From: Candidatus Methylomirabilota bacterium
GTDB lineage: Bacteria; Methylomirabilota; Methylomirabilia; Rokubacteriales; CSP1-6
Direction of reading: 5' to 3'
DNA: 64,000 bases
Assembly: GCA_035764725.1 (NCBI GenBank)
Contig: DASTYT010000024.1
Coordinates: 1 to 64,000, forward strand
The notes under the pieces are model-generated. The model was not told the origin of the DNA, ran no database searches, and was given only the letters and a program-made list of their open reading frames with translations. The translations under genes were made by a program, and so were the position numbers. Positions 41,399 through 49,693 of the stretch are shown here, piece after piece (positions within the stretch are counted from its first letter, which is position 1; each line of letters opens with the position of its first letter).

Positions 41399-42466
41399 AT
41401 GTCGACCAAGTTCCTGTATAAGCTGCCGGTCGAGCAAACCCAGTGGAAATTCGAGGGTCAGACGACCACCGCGTTCACCTGGGAATACGAGGACGGCGGC
41501 GCCGACCTCCTCCGCCTCTACGCCAAGGGCAAGAAGCAGCAGTGGGACGCGGCCGAGCGGCTCGACTGGTCGCTGCCCGTCGATCCTGACAACCCGATGG
41601 GGCTCGACGATCGGACCATCGCCATCTTCAACACGCCGCTCTGGAACGGCCTCTCCGACAAGGACAAGGCCCACGTGCGGCGCAATCTCCAGGCCCACAC
41701 CCTCTCGCAGTTCATGCACGGTGAGCAGGGCGCGCTCATCGCGACGTCGAAGATCGTCCAGACCGTGCCGGGCGTCCCCGCAAAGTTCTACGCCGCGACC
41801 CAGGTGATGGACGAAGCCCGCCACGTCGAAGCCTATGCGCGGCTGCTCCACGAGAAGGTCAAGCTCGCATACCCGATCACGAAGACGCTCGCGCTCCTCC
41901 TCGAGAGCACCATCTCCGACCGGCGCTGGGACATGACCTATCTCGGGATGCAGGTGCTGATCGAAGGCCTCGCCCTCGCCGCCTTCCAGCGCATCCGCGA
42001 TACCTCCTCCAACACCCTGGCCGCCGGCGTCAACGCCTACGTCATGCAGGACGAGGCCCGGCACGTGGCGTTCGGCCGGCTCGCCCTCCGCGACTACTAC
42101 CCGCACCTCTCCGACGCGGAGCGGGACGAGCGCGAGGAGTTCGTGGTGGAGGCCTGCTACCACATGCGCGACCGCTTCAATCAGGGCGAGGTGTGGGAAA
42201 ACCTCGGCCTGCCCGTGAAGGAGTGTGTCGAGGCGGTGGAGAAGTCCGAGTACATGAAGATGTTCCGAACGAGGCTGTTCTCCAGAATCGTCCCCACCGT
42301 GAAGGACATCGGACTTTGGGGGGCGCGGGTGCGCAAGGCCTACGAGGACATGGGGGTGATGGAGTTTGCCACCGTGGACGCCCAGGCCATGCTCGACAAC
42401 GACGGACGCGTGGCGGAGGAGTTTGACGCCAAGATGTTCGTCGACAAGACGCTCAACGGCCACTAG
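41399..42466 (+). CDS. ferritin-like diiron protein (oxygenase/desaturase-like)
   Basis: 355 residues from the ATG at 41399, GGGGAGG upstream. All-helical with a complete carboxylate-bridged diiron set: Glu109 (MHGEQGAL), Glu139 and His142 (DEARHVEAY), Glu189 (LIEGLAL) and Glu219 and His222 (QDEARHVAFG). This repeats the E...ExxH...E...ExxH plan of ribonucleotide reductase R2, fatty-acid desaturases and AurF-type N-oxygenases. The length and the paired DEARH motifs fit the ferritin-like oxidase group rather than R2. Function unknown; the divergent SDR might process its product. Confidence 0.85.
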   Translation: MSTKFLYKLPVEQTQWKFEGQTTTAFTWEYEDGGADLLRLYAKGKKQQWDAAERLDWSLPVDPDNPMGLDDRTIAIFNTPLWNGLSDKDKAHVRRNLQAHTLSQFMHGEQGALIATSKIVQTVPGVPAKFYAATQVMDEARHVEAYARLLHEKVKLAYPITKTLALLLESTISDRRWDMTYLGMQVLIEGLALAAFQRIRDTSSNTLAAGVNAYVMQDEARHVAFGRLALRDYYPHLSDAERDEREEFVVEACYHMRDRFNQGEVWENLGLPVKECVEAVEKSEYMKMFRTRLFSRIVPTVKDIGLWGARVRKAYEDMGVMEFATVDAQAMLDNDGRVAEEFDAKMFVDKTLNGH

Positions 42467-42510
42467 CCCCGCTCGGGCGCGCCGTGAGGGCGCCGGACCC
42501 CGCCTGACCC

Positions 42511-42539
42511 TTGCCCGCGCCCCCCGCCCGTGATAGGTA
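42511..42539 (+). promoter_or_regulatory. candidate sigma-70-like promoter before the binding-protein cluster
   Basis: TTGCCC (42511-42516), a 17-bp spacer, then TAGGTA (42534-42539), about 55 nt before the first binding-protein ATG. The -35 is fair and the -10 is weak. The rest of the 127-bp gap shows only the ribosome site. Confidence 0.3.
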
Positions 42540-42593
42540 GCGTAGCGGCAACGCCGCCGATGCGCAGCGGGACCTCACGCCAAGGAGGACGGG

Positions 42594-43880
42594 ATGCGCG
42601 CCGACTCACCGAGCGACCGGCCGGGCCGTAGGCAGTTCCTCCGCACCGCGGGGCTCGCGGGCATCCTCGCTGCCCGGCGTGCCCCCGCCTTCGCCCAGGG
42701 CGCCTCGCTCCACATCCTGCAGTGGTCGCACTTCGTCCCCGCCGCCGACACCCTGTTCGACGCGCAGGCCCAGGAGTTCGGCAAGCAGGCGGGCGCGACA
42801 GTCCGCATCGAGCGCATCAACCAGAACGACATTCAGGCGCGGGTCACCGCCGCGGTGCAGAGCGGCGCGGGCGCGGACATCATCACGATCGCCAACAACC
42901 ACGCGCTGCTCTACGACACCGCCCTCGCCGACGTCTCCGACATCGCCGAAGAGGTCGGCGGCAAGCAGGGCGGCTGGTACGACTACGCGCGGGTCAACTG
43001 CGTGGCGGGCGGCCGCTGGGTGGGGGTCCCGTACTTCCTCATTTCCTGGGCCGTGACCTATCGCGAGGACTGGCTGCAGGCCGAGGGCCTGCGCTATCCG
43101 CAGACCTGGGACGAGTTCCGCGCCACCGGCAAGAAGATGAAGGCCAAGGGCAAGCCCTTCGGCCAGGCCTTCGGCCACAGCATCAACGACCCCAACAACT
43201 GGTGCTACCCCCTGGTGTGGATGTGGGGCGGGATGGAGGTGGACAAGGACGGCCGCACCGTCGTCCTCAACCGCAAGGCCACGGTGGACGCGGTGAAGTG
43301 GAACAACGTGCTGTGGAAGGACTGCTTCGACGAGGGCGGGCTGGCCTGGGACGACAGCAACAACAACCGCGCCTTCCTCTCCCAGGAGATCTCGCTGACC
43401 GGCAACGCCCCCAGCATCTACGTGGCCGCCCGCGGGAAGTTCCCCGACGTCTACAAGGGCACGAATCACGGCCACTACCCCCCGGGGCCGGCCGGGCGCT
43501 TCTACTGGCTCCCCGCGTGGAACAGCGTCGTCCCGAAGTACAGCAAGAGCCAGAAACTCGCCAAGGACTTCATCCGTTACTACATGGAGCGAGCGCAGTA
43601 CGACAAGTACTTCGAGGTCATGGACACCTTCGGCATCCCCGGCACGCGCGGCTACAAGGATTCCCCGCTCTGGCGAAAGGATCCCAAGACGGCGGTGTTC
43701 CCCGAGACGCTACAGTACGCCCGTCAGGTCGGTCACGCCGGGCCACCGGGCCGCAAGGCCACCGAGGCCCTGTCCAAGTACATCCTCGTCGACATGTTCG
43801 CGAAGAGCATCCAGGGACTGGCCCCCGAGGACGCCGTCAAATGGGCCGAAGCGGAGCTGAAGAAGATTTACGAGGCCTGA
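42594..43880 (+). CDS. Tat-exported family-1 solute-binding protein, copy 1
   Basis: 428 residues, CAAGGAGG upstream. Twin-arginine signal (PGRRQFLRTAGLAGILAARRAPAFAQG). Extracellular solute-binding protein family 1 (sugar-type, cluster B/D): LHILQWSHFVPAADTLFDAQAQEFGKQAGATVRIERINQNDIQARVTAAVQSGAGADIITI, then AVTYREDWLQAEGLRYPQTWDEF and YSKSQKLAKDFIRYYM. First of three tandem paralogues that differ mainly in the mature domain. No permease or ATPase gene is nearby, so it must feed a transporter elsewhere or serve another role such as sensing. Confidence 0.92.
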   Translation: MRADSPSDRPGRRQFLRTAGLAGILAARRAPAFAQGASLHILQWSHFVPAADTLFDAQAQEFGKQAGATVRIERINQNDIQARVTAAVQSGAGADIITIANNHALLYDTALADVSDIAEEVGGKQGGWYDYARVNCVAGGRWVGVPYFLISWAVTYREDWLQAEGLRYPQTWDEFRATGKKMKAKGKPFGQAFGHSINDPNNWCYPLVWMWGGMEVDKDGRTVVLNRKATVDAVKWNNVLWKDCFDEGGLAWDDSNNNRAFLSQEISLTGNAPSIYVAARGKFPDVYKGTNHGHYPPGPAGRFYWLPAWNSVVPKYSKSQKLAKDFIRYYMERAQYDKYFEVMDTFGIPGTRGYKDSPLWRKDPKTAVFPETLQYARQVGHAGPPGRKATEALSKYILVDMFAKSIQGLAPEDAVKWAEAELKKIYEA

Positions 43881-43912
43881 CAACGTCCGGACCTTCGTCA
43901 AGGAGAGACCCC

Positions 43913-45268
43913 ATGCGCGATTCCAGTCACGTTCCGGCTCGCTCCCGTGCTGCCCTGTCCCGCCGGCGTTTCCTCGCCGGCGCCGCCGCGGTGCCCGCCC
44001 TCGCCGGGCTCGAGGGCATCCTCGCCGCGCGGCGCGCCCCCGCGTTCGCCCAGGGCACCAAGCTCCACATCGTGCGCTGGGTGGACTTCATCCCCGAGGC
44101 CGATGTCGAGCTGAAGCGCCAGGCCCCGGAGGCCAGCAAGGCGCTCGGCGCGGAGGTGCAGTTCGAGTTCATCAATGCCAACGACCTCCAGCCACGCATC
44201 ACCGCCGCGATCCAATCTGGCGCGGGCGCCGATCTCTTCCAGATGCTCTACAACTGGGCGCACCTCTACGCCAACGCCCTCGTGGACGTCTCCGACGTGG
44301 CCGAGCCCATCGGCAAGGCGCAGGGCGGCTTCTACGACGTGTTCGCCGCCGCCAACAAGGTCAACGGGCGCTGGCTCGCCATGCCCCACGGCATCGGCGG
44401 CAACGCCGTCGCCTACCGGCGGTCGTGGCACGCCGAGATCGGCATCACGGAATTTCCCAAGACCATGGAGGCCTGGCGCGAGATCGGCAAGAAGCTCAAG
44501 GCCAAAGGCCGGCCGGTCGGGCAGGCGCTCGGCCACAGCTTCGGCGATCCGCCCACCTTCGCGTATCCCCTGCTCTGGAGCTACGGCGGCGCGGAGACCG
44601 ATCCCACCGGCAAGAAAGTCGTGATCAACTCCAAGGGCACGGTGGAGTCGGTCAAGTTCATGCAGGCCTTCTGGAAGGATGCGTGCGACGAGGGCGGTCT
44701 GGCCTGGGACGACACCAACAACAACCGGGCGTTCCACGCCGGCGAGATCTCGGCCACGCTGAACGGGGCCAGCATCTACATCGTGGCCAAGCGCCAAAAG
44801 GACAAGATCAAGGACGACAAGGGCGAGCCCCTCTACCTCGACATCGAGCACGCGGCGCCGCTTCCCGGCGGGCCCGCCGGCCAGGCCGCGCTCTACGTCC
44901 CCTTCCAGCACGCCCTCATGAAGTACTCGAAGAATCAGAAGCTCGCCAAGGACTTCCTCCGCTGGCTGCATCAGAAGGAGAACTACGGCAAGTGGTTCGA
45001 GGTCAACGAGGGCTACTCGGTGGGCGCGGCCACCGCGTGGGAAGAGCACCCGATGTGGGGGCGCGTCGACAAGCCGCTCCAAATCTTCCGCCGCGCCGCG
45101 CGGCAGGGCCGGATGATCGGCTATCAGGGTCCGGCCACGGCGAAGGCCACCGAGTCCTACTCGAAGTACATCGTCGTCGACATGTACGCCAAGGCCGTTC
45201 AGGGCATGAAGGCCGAGGATGCGGTGAAGTGGGCCGAAACCGAGCTCAAGAGCATCTACGAGGCCTGA
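43913..45268 (+). CDS. Tat-exported family-1 solute-binding protein, copy 2
   Basis: 451 residues from the ATG at 43913, AAGGAGAG upstream, 32 nt after copy 1. Twin-arginine signal (LSRRRFLAGAAAVPALAGLEGILAARRAPAFAQG). Mature part TKLHIVRWVDFIPEADVELKRQAPEASKALGAEVQFEFINANDLQPRITAAIQSGAGADLFQM. It is clearly closer to copy 3 than to copy 1: both contain the ACDEGGLAWDDT-NNRAF and ISATLNGASIYI blocks. A KDKIKDDKGEPLYLDIEHAAPLPGG insertion is shared with copy 3 and absent from copy 1. Confidence 0.92.
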   Translation: MRDSSHVPARSRAALSRRRFLAGAAAVPALAGLEGILAARRAPAFAQGTKLHIVRWVDFIPEADVELKRQAPEASKALGAEVQFEFINANDLQPRITAAIQSGAGADLFQMLYNWAHLYANALVDVSDVAEPIGKAQGGFYDVFAAANKVNGRWLAMPHGIGGNAVAYRRSWHAEIGITEFPKTMEAWREIGKKLKAKGRPVGQALGHSFGDPPTFAYPLLWSYGGAETDPTGKKVVINSKGTVESVKFMQAFWKDACDEGGLAWDDTNNNRAFHAGEISATLNGASIYIVAKRQKDKIKDDKGEPLYLDIEHAAPLPGGPAGQAALYVPFQHALMKYSKNQKLAKDFLRWLHQKENYGKWFEVNEGYSVGAATAWEEHPMWGRVDKPLQIFRRAARQGRMIGYQGPATAKATESYSKYIVVDMYAKAVQGMKAEDAVKWAETELKSIYEA

Positions 45269-45294
45269 GCGTCCCCACCACCCAGGGAGGAGCC

Positions 45295-46635
45295 ATGTCC
45301 CCACGTGATTCCGAGCGTCCCGACCCCGGCCGGCGAGCTTTTCTCGCGGGCGCCGCCGCGGCATCCGCCGCCGTCGGCCTGGAAGGCGTGCTCGCCGCGC
45401 GCCGTCCACCCGCCTTCGCCCAGGGCACCAAGCTGCACCTCCTCCGCTGGGTCGATTTCATCCCGGCGTGCGACGTCGTCCTGAAGCAGGAAATCCTTCC
45501 CGCGGCGTCCAAGGCGCTGGGCGCCGAGGTCCAGCTGGAGACCATCAACGGCAATGACCTCCAGCCGCGTATCACCGCCGCGATCCAATCGGGCGGCGGA
45601 CCGGACATCATCCAGATGCTCCACAACTGGCCGCATCTCTACCAGGCCGCGCTCGCCGACGTCACCGATCTCGGCGAGTGGCAGGGCAAGGATCAGGGCG
45701 GGTACTACGCCCAGGCGGAAGCCGCCGCCAAGGACGGCAAGCGCTGGCTCGCCCTGCCCCACGGCATCGTGGGCCTGCAGATCGCCTACCGGAAGTCGTG
45801 GCTCGCCGAGGTCGGCGCCACCGCCTTCCCCAAGACCCTGGAGGACCTCCGCCAGGTCGGCATGAAGCTCAAGAAGAAGGGACACCCCTACGGGCAGACT
45901 CTGGGACACACCTTCGGCGACGCGCCCGCATGGAGCTATCCGCTCATCTGGGCCTACGGCGCCGCCGAGGTCGATCAGACCGGCAGGAAGGTGGTGCTGG
46001 ACAGCAAAGGCGCGGTCGAGGCCGTCAAGTTCATGCAGGCCTTCTGGAAGGACGCCTGCGACGAGGGCGGGCTGGCCTGGGACGACACCACCAACAACCG
46101 CGCCTTCCTCGCCGGCGAGATCTCCGCGACGCTGAACGGCGCCAGTATCTACATCGCGGCCAAGCGCGGTCAGGACAAGATCAAGGACGAGAAGGGCGAG
46201 CCGATGGTCCGCGACATCGAGCACGCGCCCCTGCCCGCGGGCCCGTCCGGCGTCTGGGGCTACCACGTGGCCTTCTCCCACGCCGTCATGAAGTACGGCA
46301 AGAATCAGAAGCTCGCCAAGGACTTCCTCAAGTGGCTGCACGGCAAGGAACAGTTCGGGAAATGGTTCGAGGTCGCGGAGGGCTTCTCGGTCGGGTCCAC
46401 CAAGTACTGGGAGCAGCATCCGCTGTGGACCAAGGTCGACGAGCCCATGAAGATCTACCGGCAGGCGGCGGGGGCCTCGCGCATGATCGGCTACGCCGGC
46501 CCGCCCTCCGCGAAGGCCACCGAGGTCTATTCCAAGTACATCATCACCGACATGTTCGCGAAGGCGGTGCAGGGCACCTCGGCCGAGGACAGCGTGAAGT
46601 GGGCCGCGGGCGAGCTGCGGAAGATCTACGGATGA
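45295..46635 (+). CDS. Tat-exported family-1 solute-binding protein, copy 3
   Basis: 446 residues from the ATG at 45295 with GGGAGGAG upstream. Twin-arginine signal (PGRRAFLAGAAAASAAVGLEGVLAARRPPAFAQG). Mature part TKLHLLRWVDFIPACDVVLKQEILPAASKALGAEVQLETINGNDLQPRITAAIQSGGGPDIIQM. The next gene, a family-5 binding protein, overlaps its stop (ATGA), so the four genes make one transcription unit. Ligand unknown; copies 2 and 3 probably bind similar ligands. Confidence 0.92.
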   Translation: MSPRDSERPDPGRRAFLAGAAAASAAVGLEGVLAARRPPAFAQGTKLHLLRWVDFIPACDVVLKQEILPAASKALGAEVQLETINGNDLQPRITAAIQSGGGPDIIQMLHNWPHLYQAALADVTDLGEWQGKDQGGYYAQAEAAAKDGKRWLALPHGIVGLQIAYRKSWLAEVGATAFPKTLEDLRQVGMKLKKKGHPYGQTLGHTFGDAPAWSYPLIWAYGAAEVDQTGRKVVLDSKGAVEAVKFMQAFWKDACDEGGLAWDDTTNNRAFLAGEISATLNGASIYIAAKRGQDKIKDEKGEPMVRDIEHAPLPAGPSGVWGYHVAFSHAVMKYGKNQKLAKDFLKWLHGKEQFGKWFEVAEGFSVGSTKYWEQHPLWTKVDEPMKIYRQAAGASRMIGYAGPPSAKATEVYSKYIITDMFAKAVQGTSAEDSVKWAAGELRKIYG

Positions 46636-48182
46636 CGCGCGCCCGGATCCGCCGCGTCGCCGTCGGTCTTGCCGCCGTCGCGCTGGCCGCAGGGCTCGCC
46701 CCGCGGCCAGCGCCGGCCCAGCCCGTGCAGATCACCATCGTCCAGCCCGCCGAGGCGACGACCATGGATCCCGGGCGCAGCACCCAGGTCCTCACCGTGA
46801 ACTACTTCTACAACCTCTACGACTCGCTCACCCGCTGGGATTCCGCCCTTGCGCTGCAGTCCGGGCTGGCGACGTCGTGGCGCGCGCTCAACGACACCAC
46901 GTGGGACTTCACCCTTCGGCCCGGCGTGAAGTTCCACGACGGCGCCCCCCTCACCGCCGATGACGTGAAGGCCACCCTCGAGCGCAACCTGATTCCCGGG
47001 CGCACCGGGGTCACCGCGGGCTTCGCCACCATCGAGTCCGTGCAGGTCCCCACGCCCGGCGTCGTGCGCATCATCACCAAGAAGCCCGATCCCCTGCTCC
47101 CCGTCCGCATGGCGCAGATGGGCTCGCAGATCATCCCCGCGCGCTTCACCACCGAGGACGGCGCGAAGGAGCTCGCGCGCCGGCCCGTGGGCACCGGCGC
47201 CTATCGCTTCGTCGAGTGGGTGAAGGACGAGCGGCTCGTCATGGAAGCCAACCGAGACTGGTGGGGCTGGGAAGGGCGCAAGCCGAGCGTGGACCGCGTG
47301 GTCTGGAAGCCGATTCCCGAGGACTTTCCGCGCCTGGTCGCGCTGGACAAGGGCGAGGCGGACATCGTGACGAATGTGCCGCCGGACCGCATCAAATCGA
47401 TCGCCGAGGGTCGAACAACCCGAGTAGTCAGCGTGCCGTCCTCCCGCACCGCGGCCTGCGCCATCAATGCCAGCGGGGGGCCTCTCGCCGACAAGCGCGT
47501 GCGCCAGGCGCTGCACTACGCCCTGGACATGAACGCGATCATCAAGGGGATCTACGCGGGCTACGGCAAGCCCTACTCGGGCGGCGTGGCCGACACCGAT
47601 TTCGGCTTCAACCCCACGCTCAAGCCCTACCCCTACGATCTCGCGCGTGCGAAGGCGCTGCTCAGCGAGGCCGGCTACGGAAGCGGCATCGACGTCACGC
47701 TACACGCCGGCATGGGCACCATGGTCAACGATAAGCAGCTCATCGAGGTGATCGCGGACATGTGGGCCAAGGCCGGCATCCGCGCCAAGATCGCCATGAT
47801 GGAGATGGGCGCGCGCCAGAAGATGGTCAACGATCGGGCCCTGCCCGTCGGCGGGCTGCTCCTCATCAACCCGCAGTCCACCCTGCTGGACGCCGACGGC
47901 AGCGTGTGGCGGCTTCTCCATCCCACCGGGCTCAACGGCAAGTACTGGGCGGGCAGCCAGCCCGGGCATCGCTTTCACGATCTGATGGAGCAGGCCCGCT
48001 ACTCCCTGGACCCCGCGAAGCGCAAGCCGCTCTACATGGAGGCCACCCAGATCCTGCACGACGAGAAGCCCTGGCTCGATCTCTTCCAGGAAGTGATCGT
48101 CTACGGCACAAGCCAGCGGGTGAGCTTCAAGCCGCGGGCCGACTACCGGCTCATCGCGGCCGAGATGCAGGTCTCGCGCTAG
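46632..48182 (+). CDS. family-5 (peptide/nickel/opine type) solute-binding protein
   Basis: 516 residues, coupled to the preceding gene. Sec signal (RRVAVGLAAVALAAGLAPRPAPAQ). Cluster C fold (SBP_bac_5): TIVQPAEATTMDPGRSTQVLTVNYFYNLYDSLTRWD, WDFTLRPGVKFHDGAPLTADDVKATLERNL, RPVGTGAYRFVEWVKDERLVMEAN, ADKRVRQALHYALDMNAIIKGIY. These bind oligopeptides, glycosides or metal chelates for Dpp/Opp-type importers. No permease or ATPase follows; instead a cupin gene comes next. A different fold class from the three preceding binding proteins. Confidence 0.92.
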   Translation: MTRARIRRVAVGLAAVALAAGLAPRPAPAQPVQITIVQPAEATTMDPGRSTQVLTVNYFYNLYDSLTRWDSALALQSGLATSWRALNDTTWDFTLRPGVKFHDGAPLTADDVKATLERNLIPGRTGVTAGFATIESVQVPTPGVVRIITKKPDPLLPVRMAQMGSQIIPARFTTEDGAKELARRPVGTGAYRFVEWVKDERLVMEANRDWWGWEGRKPSVDRVVWKPIPEDFPRLVALDKGEADIVTNVPPDRIKSIAEGRTTRVVSVPSSRTAACAINASGGPLADKRVRQALHYALDMNAIIKGIYAGYGKPYSGGVADTDFGFNPTLKPYPYDLARAKALLSEAGYGSGIDVTLHAGMGTMVNDKQLIEVIADMWAKAGIRAKIAMMEMGARQKMVNDRALPVGGLLLINPQSTLLDADGSVWRLLHPTGLNGKYWAGSQPGHRFHDLMEQARYSLDPAKRKPLYMEATQILHDEKPWLDLFQEVIVYGTSQRVSFKPRADYRLIAAEMQVSR

Positions 48183-48184
48183 CC

Positions 48185-48583
48185 ATGGCCGTCCGCGTGC
48201 CTCTCATGGAGACGGGCCGCCTGCGGGCCCGGGTCGACGAGCTGCGCGCCCGCAAAGGGCCGCCGCCCTGGTCGGACGCCCTCGTGCTCACGGACGACAT
48301 CCAGGCGTTCATCATTTGCCATCCGCCGGGGCAGCCCAACGACACCCACTATCACCTGCACGACGAGTGGTGGGTGGTGCTGGCCGGCGAGATCGACTGG
48401 TACATCGAGGACGAGCCCAAGCCCGTTCGCGGCCGGGCGGGCGATTTCGTGTTCGGTCCGAAGAACCGCTGGCATCACCTCGAGCCCGTGGGCACCGAGC
48501 CGACCATTCGCATCGCCATCAACGCGCGGGGCGAGTTCCACCGCTACGATCGCCCCGGCTGCAGGCCCCTGCCCGCGTCCTAG
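48185..48583 (+). CDS. cupin-domain protein
   Basis: 132 residues, 2 nt after the previous stop. One cupin barrel with a strong metal-type first motif THYHLHDEWWVVLAGEIDWYIED (two His and a Glu/Trp pair) and GRAGDFVFGPKNRWHHLEPVG with two more His. Likely metal-binding, possibly a dioxygenase or isomerase for a small acid. The substrate is unknown; co-transcription with four binding proteins suggests it acts on their ligand (inference). Confidence 0.8.
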   Translation: MAVRVPLMETGRLRARVDELRARKGPPPWSDALVLTDDIQAFIICHPPGQPNDTHYHLHDEWWVVLAGEIDWYIEDEPKPVRGRAGDFVFGPKNRWHHLEPVGTEPTIRIAINARGEFHRYDRPGCRPLPAS

Positions 48584-49116
48584 GGCGTGATCACCGTCAT
48601 GTAGGGGGCGGCGGGCGTCTCGCCGGCGCGGACGTCGCGCGGGACTTCGAAGCGCACCGGGGGCACGCTCTTGAGATAGACCGCGATGGCCCGCGCGTCG
48701 GCTTCGGTGAGCACGGCGTACGAGGGCCATGGCATCACCGGGATCAACACGCGGCCGTTGCGGCTCTGACCCTGGCGTACCGCCCGTGCGATCTCGTCCT
48801 CGCTCCAGCGGCCCAATCCCGTCTCGGCGTCCGGCGTGAGGTTCTTTGGATACACGATGCCGCCGCCGGGCAGCGCGAAGCCGATGGCCGAGCCGGCGAG
48901 TCGCCGGTCGAAGTCCGGCTGCCCCGCGAGCGCGCCCGGGGTGTGGCAGCCGGCGCAATCCATGATCGTGGTGAGGTATTGTCCGCGCGCGATCTCGGCG
49001 GAGGCGCCGTGCGCGGCGGCGCCGGCATCGAGGGACTGCGTCGCGAGCATGCCCGTCCCGACCAAGAGGCCGAGCGCCAGCGCCAGCACTACCGTCTTCC
49101 AGCCCCTGATCCTCAC
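48580..49116 (-). CDS. class I cytochrome c-type haem protein
   Basis: 178 residues from a GTG at 49116 with AAGGAG 7 nt upstream; the longer open frame has no such signal. Signal peptide or anchor RIRGWKTVVLALALGLLVGTGMLA. One haem site CAGCH (Cys54, Cys57, His58) and a likely axial Met in RVLIPVMPWPSYAVLTEADARAIAVYLKSVPP, the usual mono-haem cytochrome c ending. Electron-transfer protein in the periplasm, perhaps for an alcohol- or aldehyde-oxidising system. Convergent with the cupin gene (4-bp overlap). Confidence 0.9.
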   Translation of the reverse strand: MRIRGWKTVVLALALGLLVGTGMLATQSLDAGAAAHGASAEIARGQYLTTIMDCAGCHTPGALAGQPDFDRRLAGSAIGFALPGGGIVYPKNLTPDAETGLGRWSEDEIARAVRQGQSRNGRVLIPVMPWPSYAVLTEADARAIAVYLKSVPPVRFEVPRDVRAGETPAAPYMTVITP

Positions 49117-49384
49117 GTGGATGCTCCTTTCCCCTCGTTTGTTGTTTTTGGTCGTGACCAGAGCAAGCTCAGTGCCAGCCCGCACGGGTACGAAAATCGG
49201 TGACTTGCGCACGCGTCGTGCGACGCGCCCGAGGGCGAAGCGCCCGATGCGCGAGGTGCCTGCGGCATCCCGCCCGCGCTGCGGGCGCCGGCCTTGCCCG
49301 CCACGACAGGCGCGGCTATGCTCGCCGGGACGCCGCGATGTCGTCGCGGTTTGGCCTGGCCCCAACCGATCCGAGGAGGCCCCT
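49117..49384. other. 268-bp intergenic region
   Basis: Lies between the cytochrome c gene (-) and a small lipoprotein gene (+). It carries the T-rich stretch TTTGTTGTTTTTGG near 49138-49151, unusual in this DNA, probably part of the cytochrome leader or promoter on the minus strand. A TATGCT near 49317 may serve the lipoprotein gene. No gene found. Confidence 0.55.
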
Positions 49385-49675
49385 ATGACTGGAGGTACGC
49401 GCGGTCGTACCCTCGCTGCCCTCGCCGGCGCAACGCTCGCCACGCTCGCGCTGGGCGGGTGCACCGCCTTCTACTGGTCCAAGCCTGGCACCACGCAGGA
49501 GCAGTTCGCGATGGACAATCAGGACTGCGCGAAGCAGGCGGCCCCCTCGCCCGCGGCTGTCGGTCAAGGGGCGATGATTCAGGACGTGTATCGAGGCTGC
49601 CTGGTCCAGCGCGGCTACGTCCGCTCGAAGCAGTACAAGCCGGTCGGCCCGGAGTTCTATCGCGGGATCGAGTAG
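49385..49675 (+). CDS. small lipoprotein
   Basis: 96 residues, GAGGAGG upstream. Lipoprotein signal with lipobox LGGC (Cys26; TLATLALGGCTAFYW). The mature part contains SKPGTTQEQFAMDNQDCAKQA, DVYRGCLVQRGYVRSKQYKP and PEFYRGIE; this Cys-containing QEQFAxDxxxC then YxxCLxxRGY plan is common in small envelope proteins of unknown function in Proteobacteria. Probably anchored in a membrane and exposed to the periplasm. Confidence 0.7.
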   Translation: MTGGTRGRTLAALAGATLATLALGGCTAFYWSKPGTTQEQFAMDNQDCAKQAAPSPAAVGQGAMIQDVYRGCLVQRGYVRSKQYKPVGPEFYRGIE

Positions 49676-49693
49676 TCGCGCGTCAGGCCCGCG
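49661..49693. terminator. possible hairpin enclosing both stops
   Basis: CGCGGG (49661-49666) can pair with CCCGCG (49688-49693); the lipoprotein TAG (49673) and the stop of the converging gene (49683-49685) lie in the 21-nt loop. Weak on its own; noted as part of the junction pattern. Confidence 0.3.
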
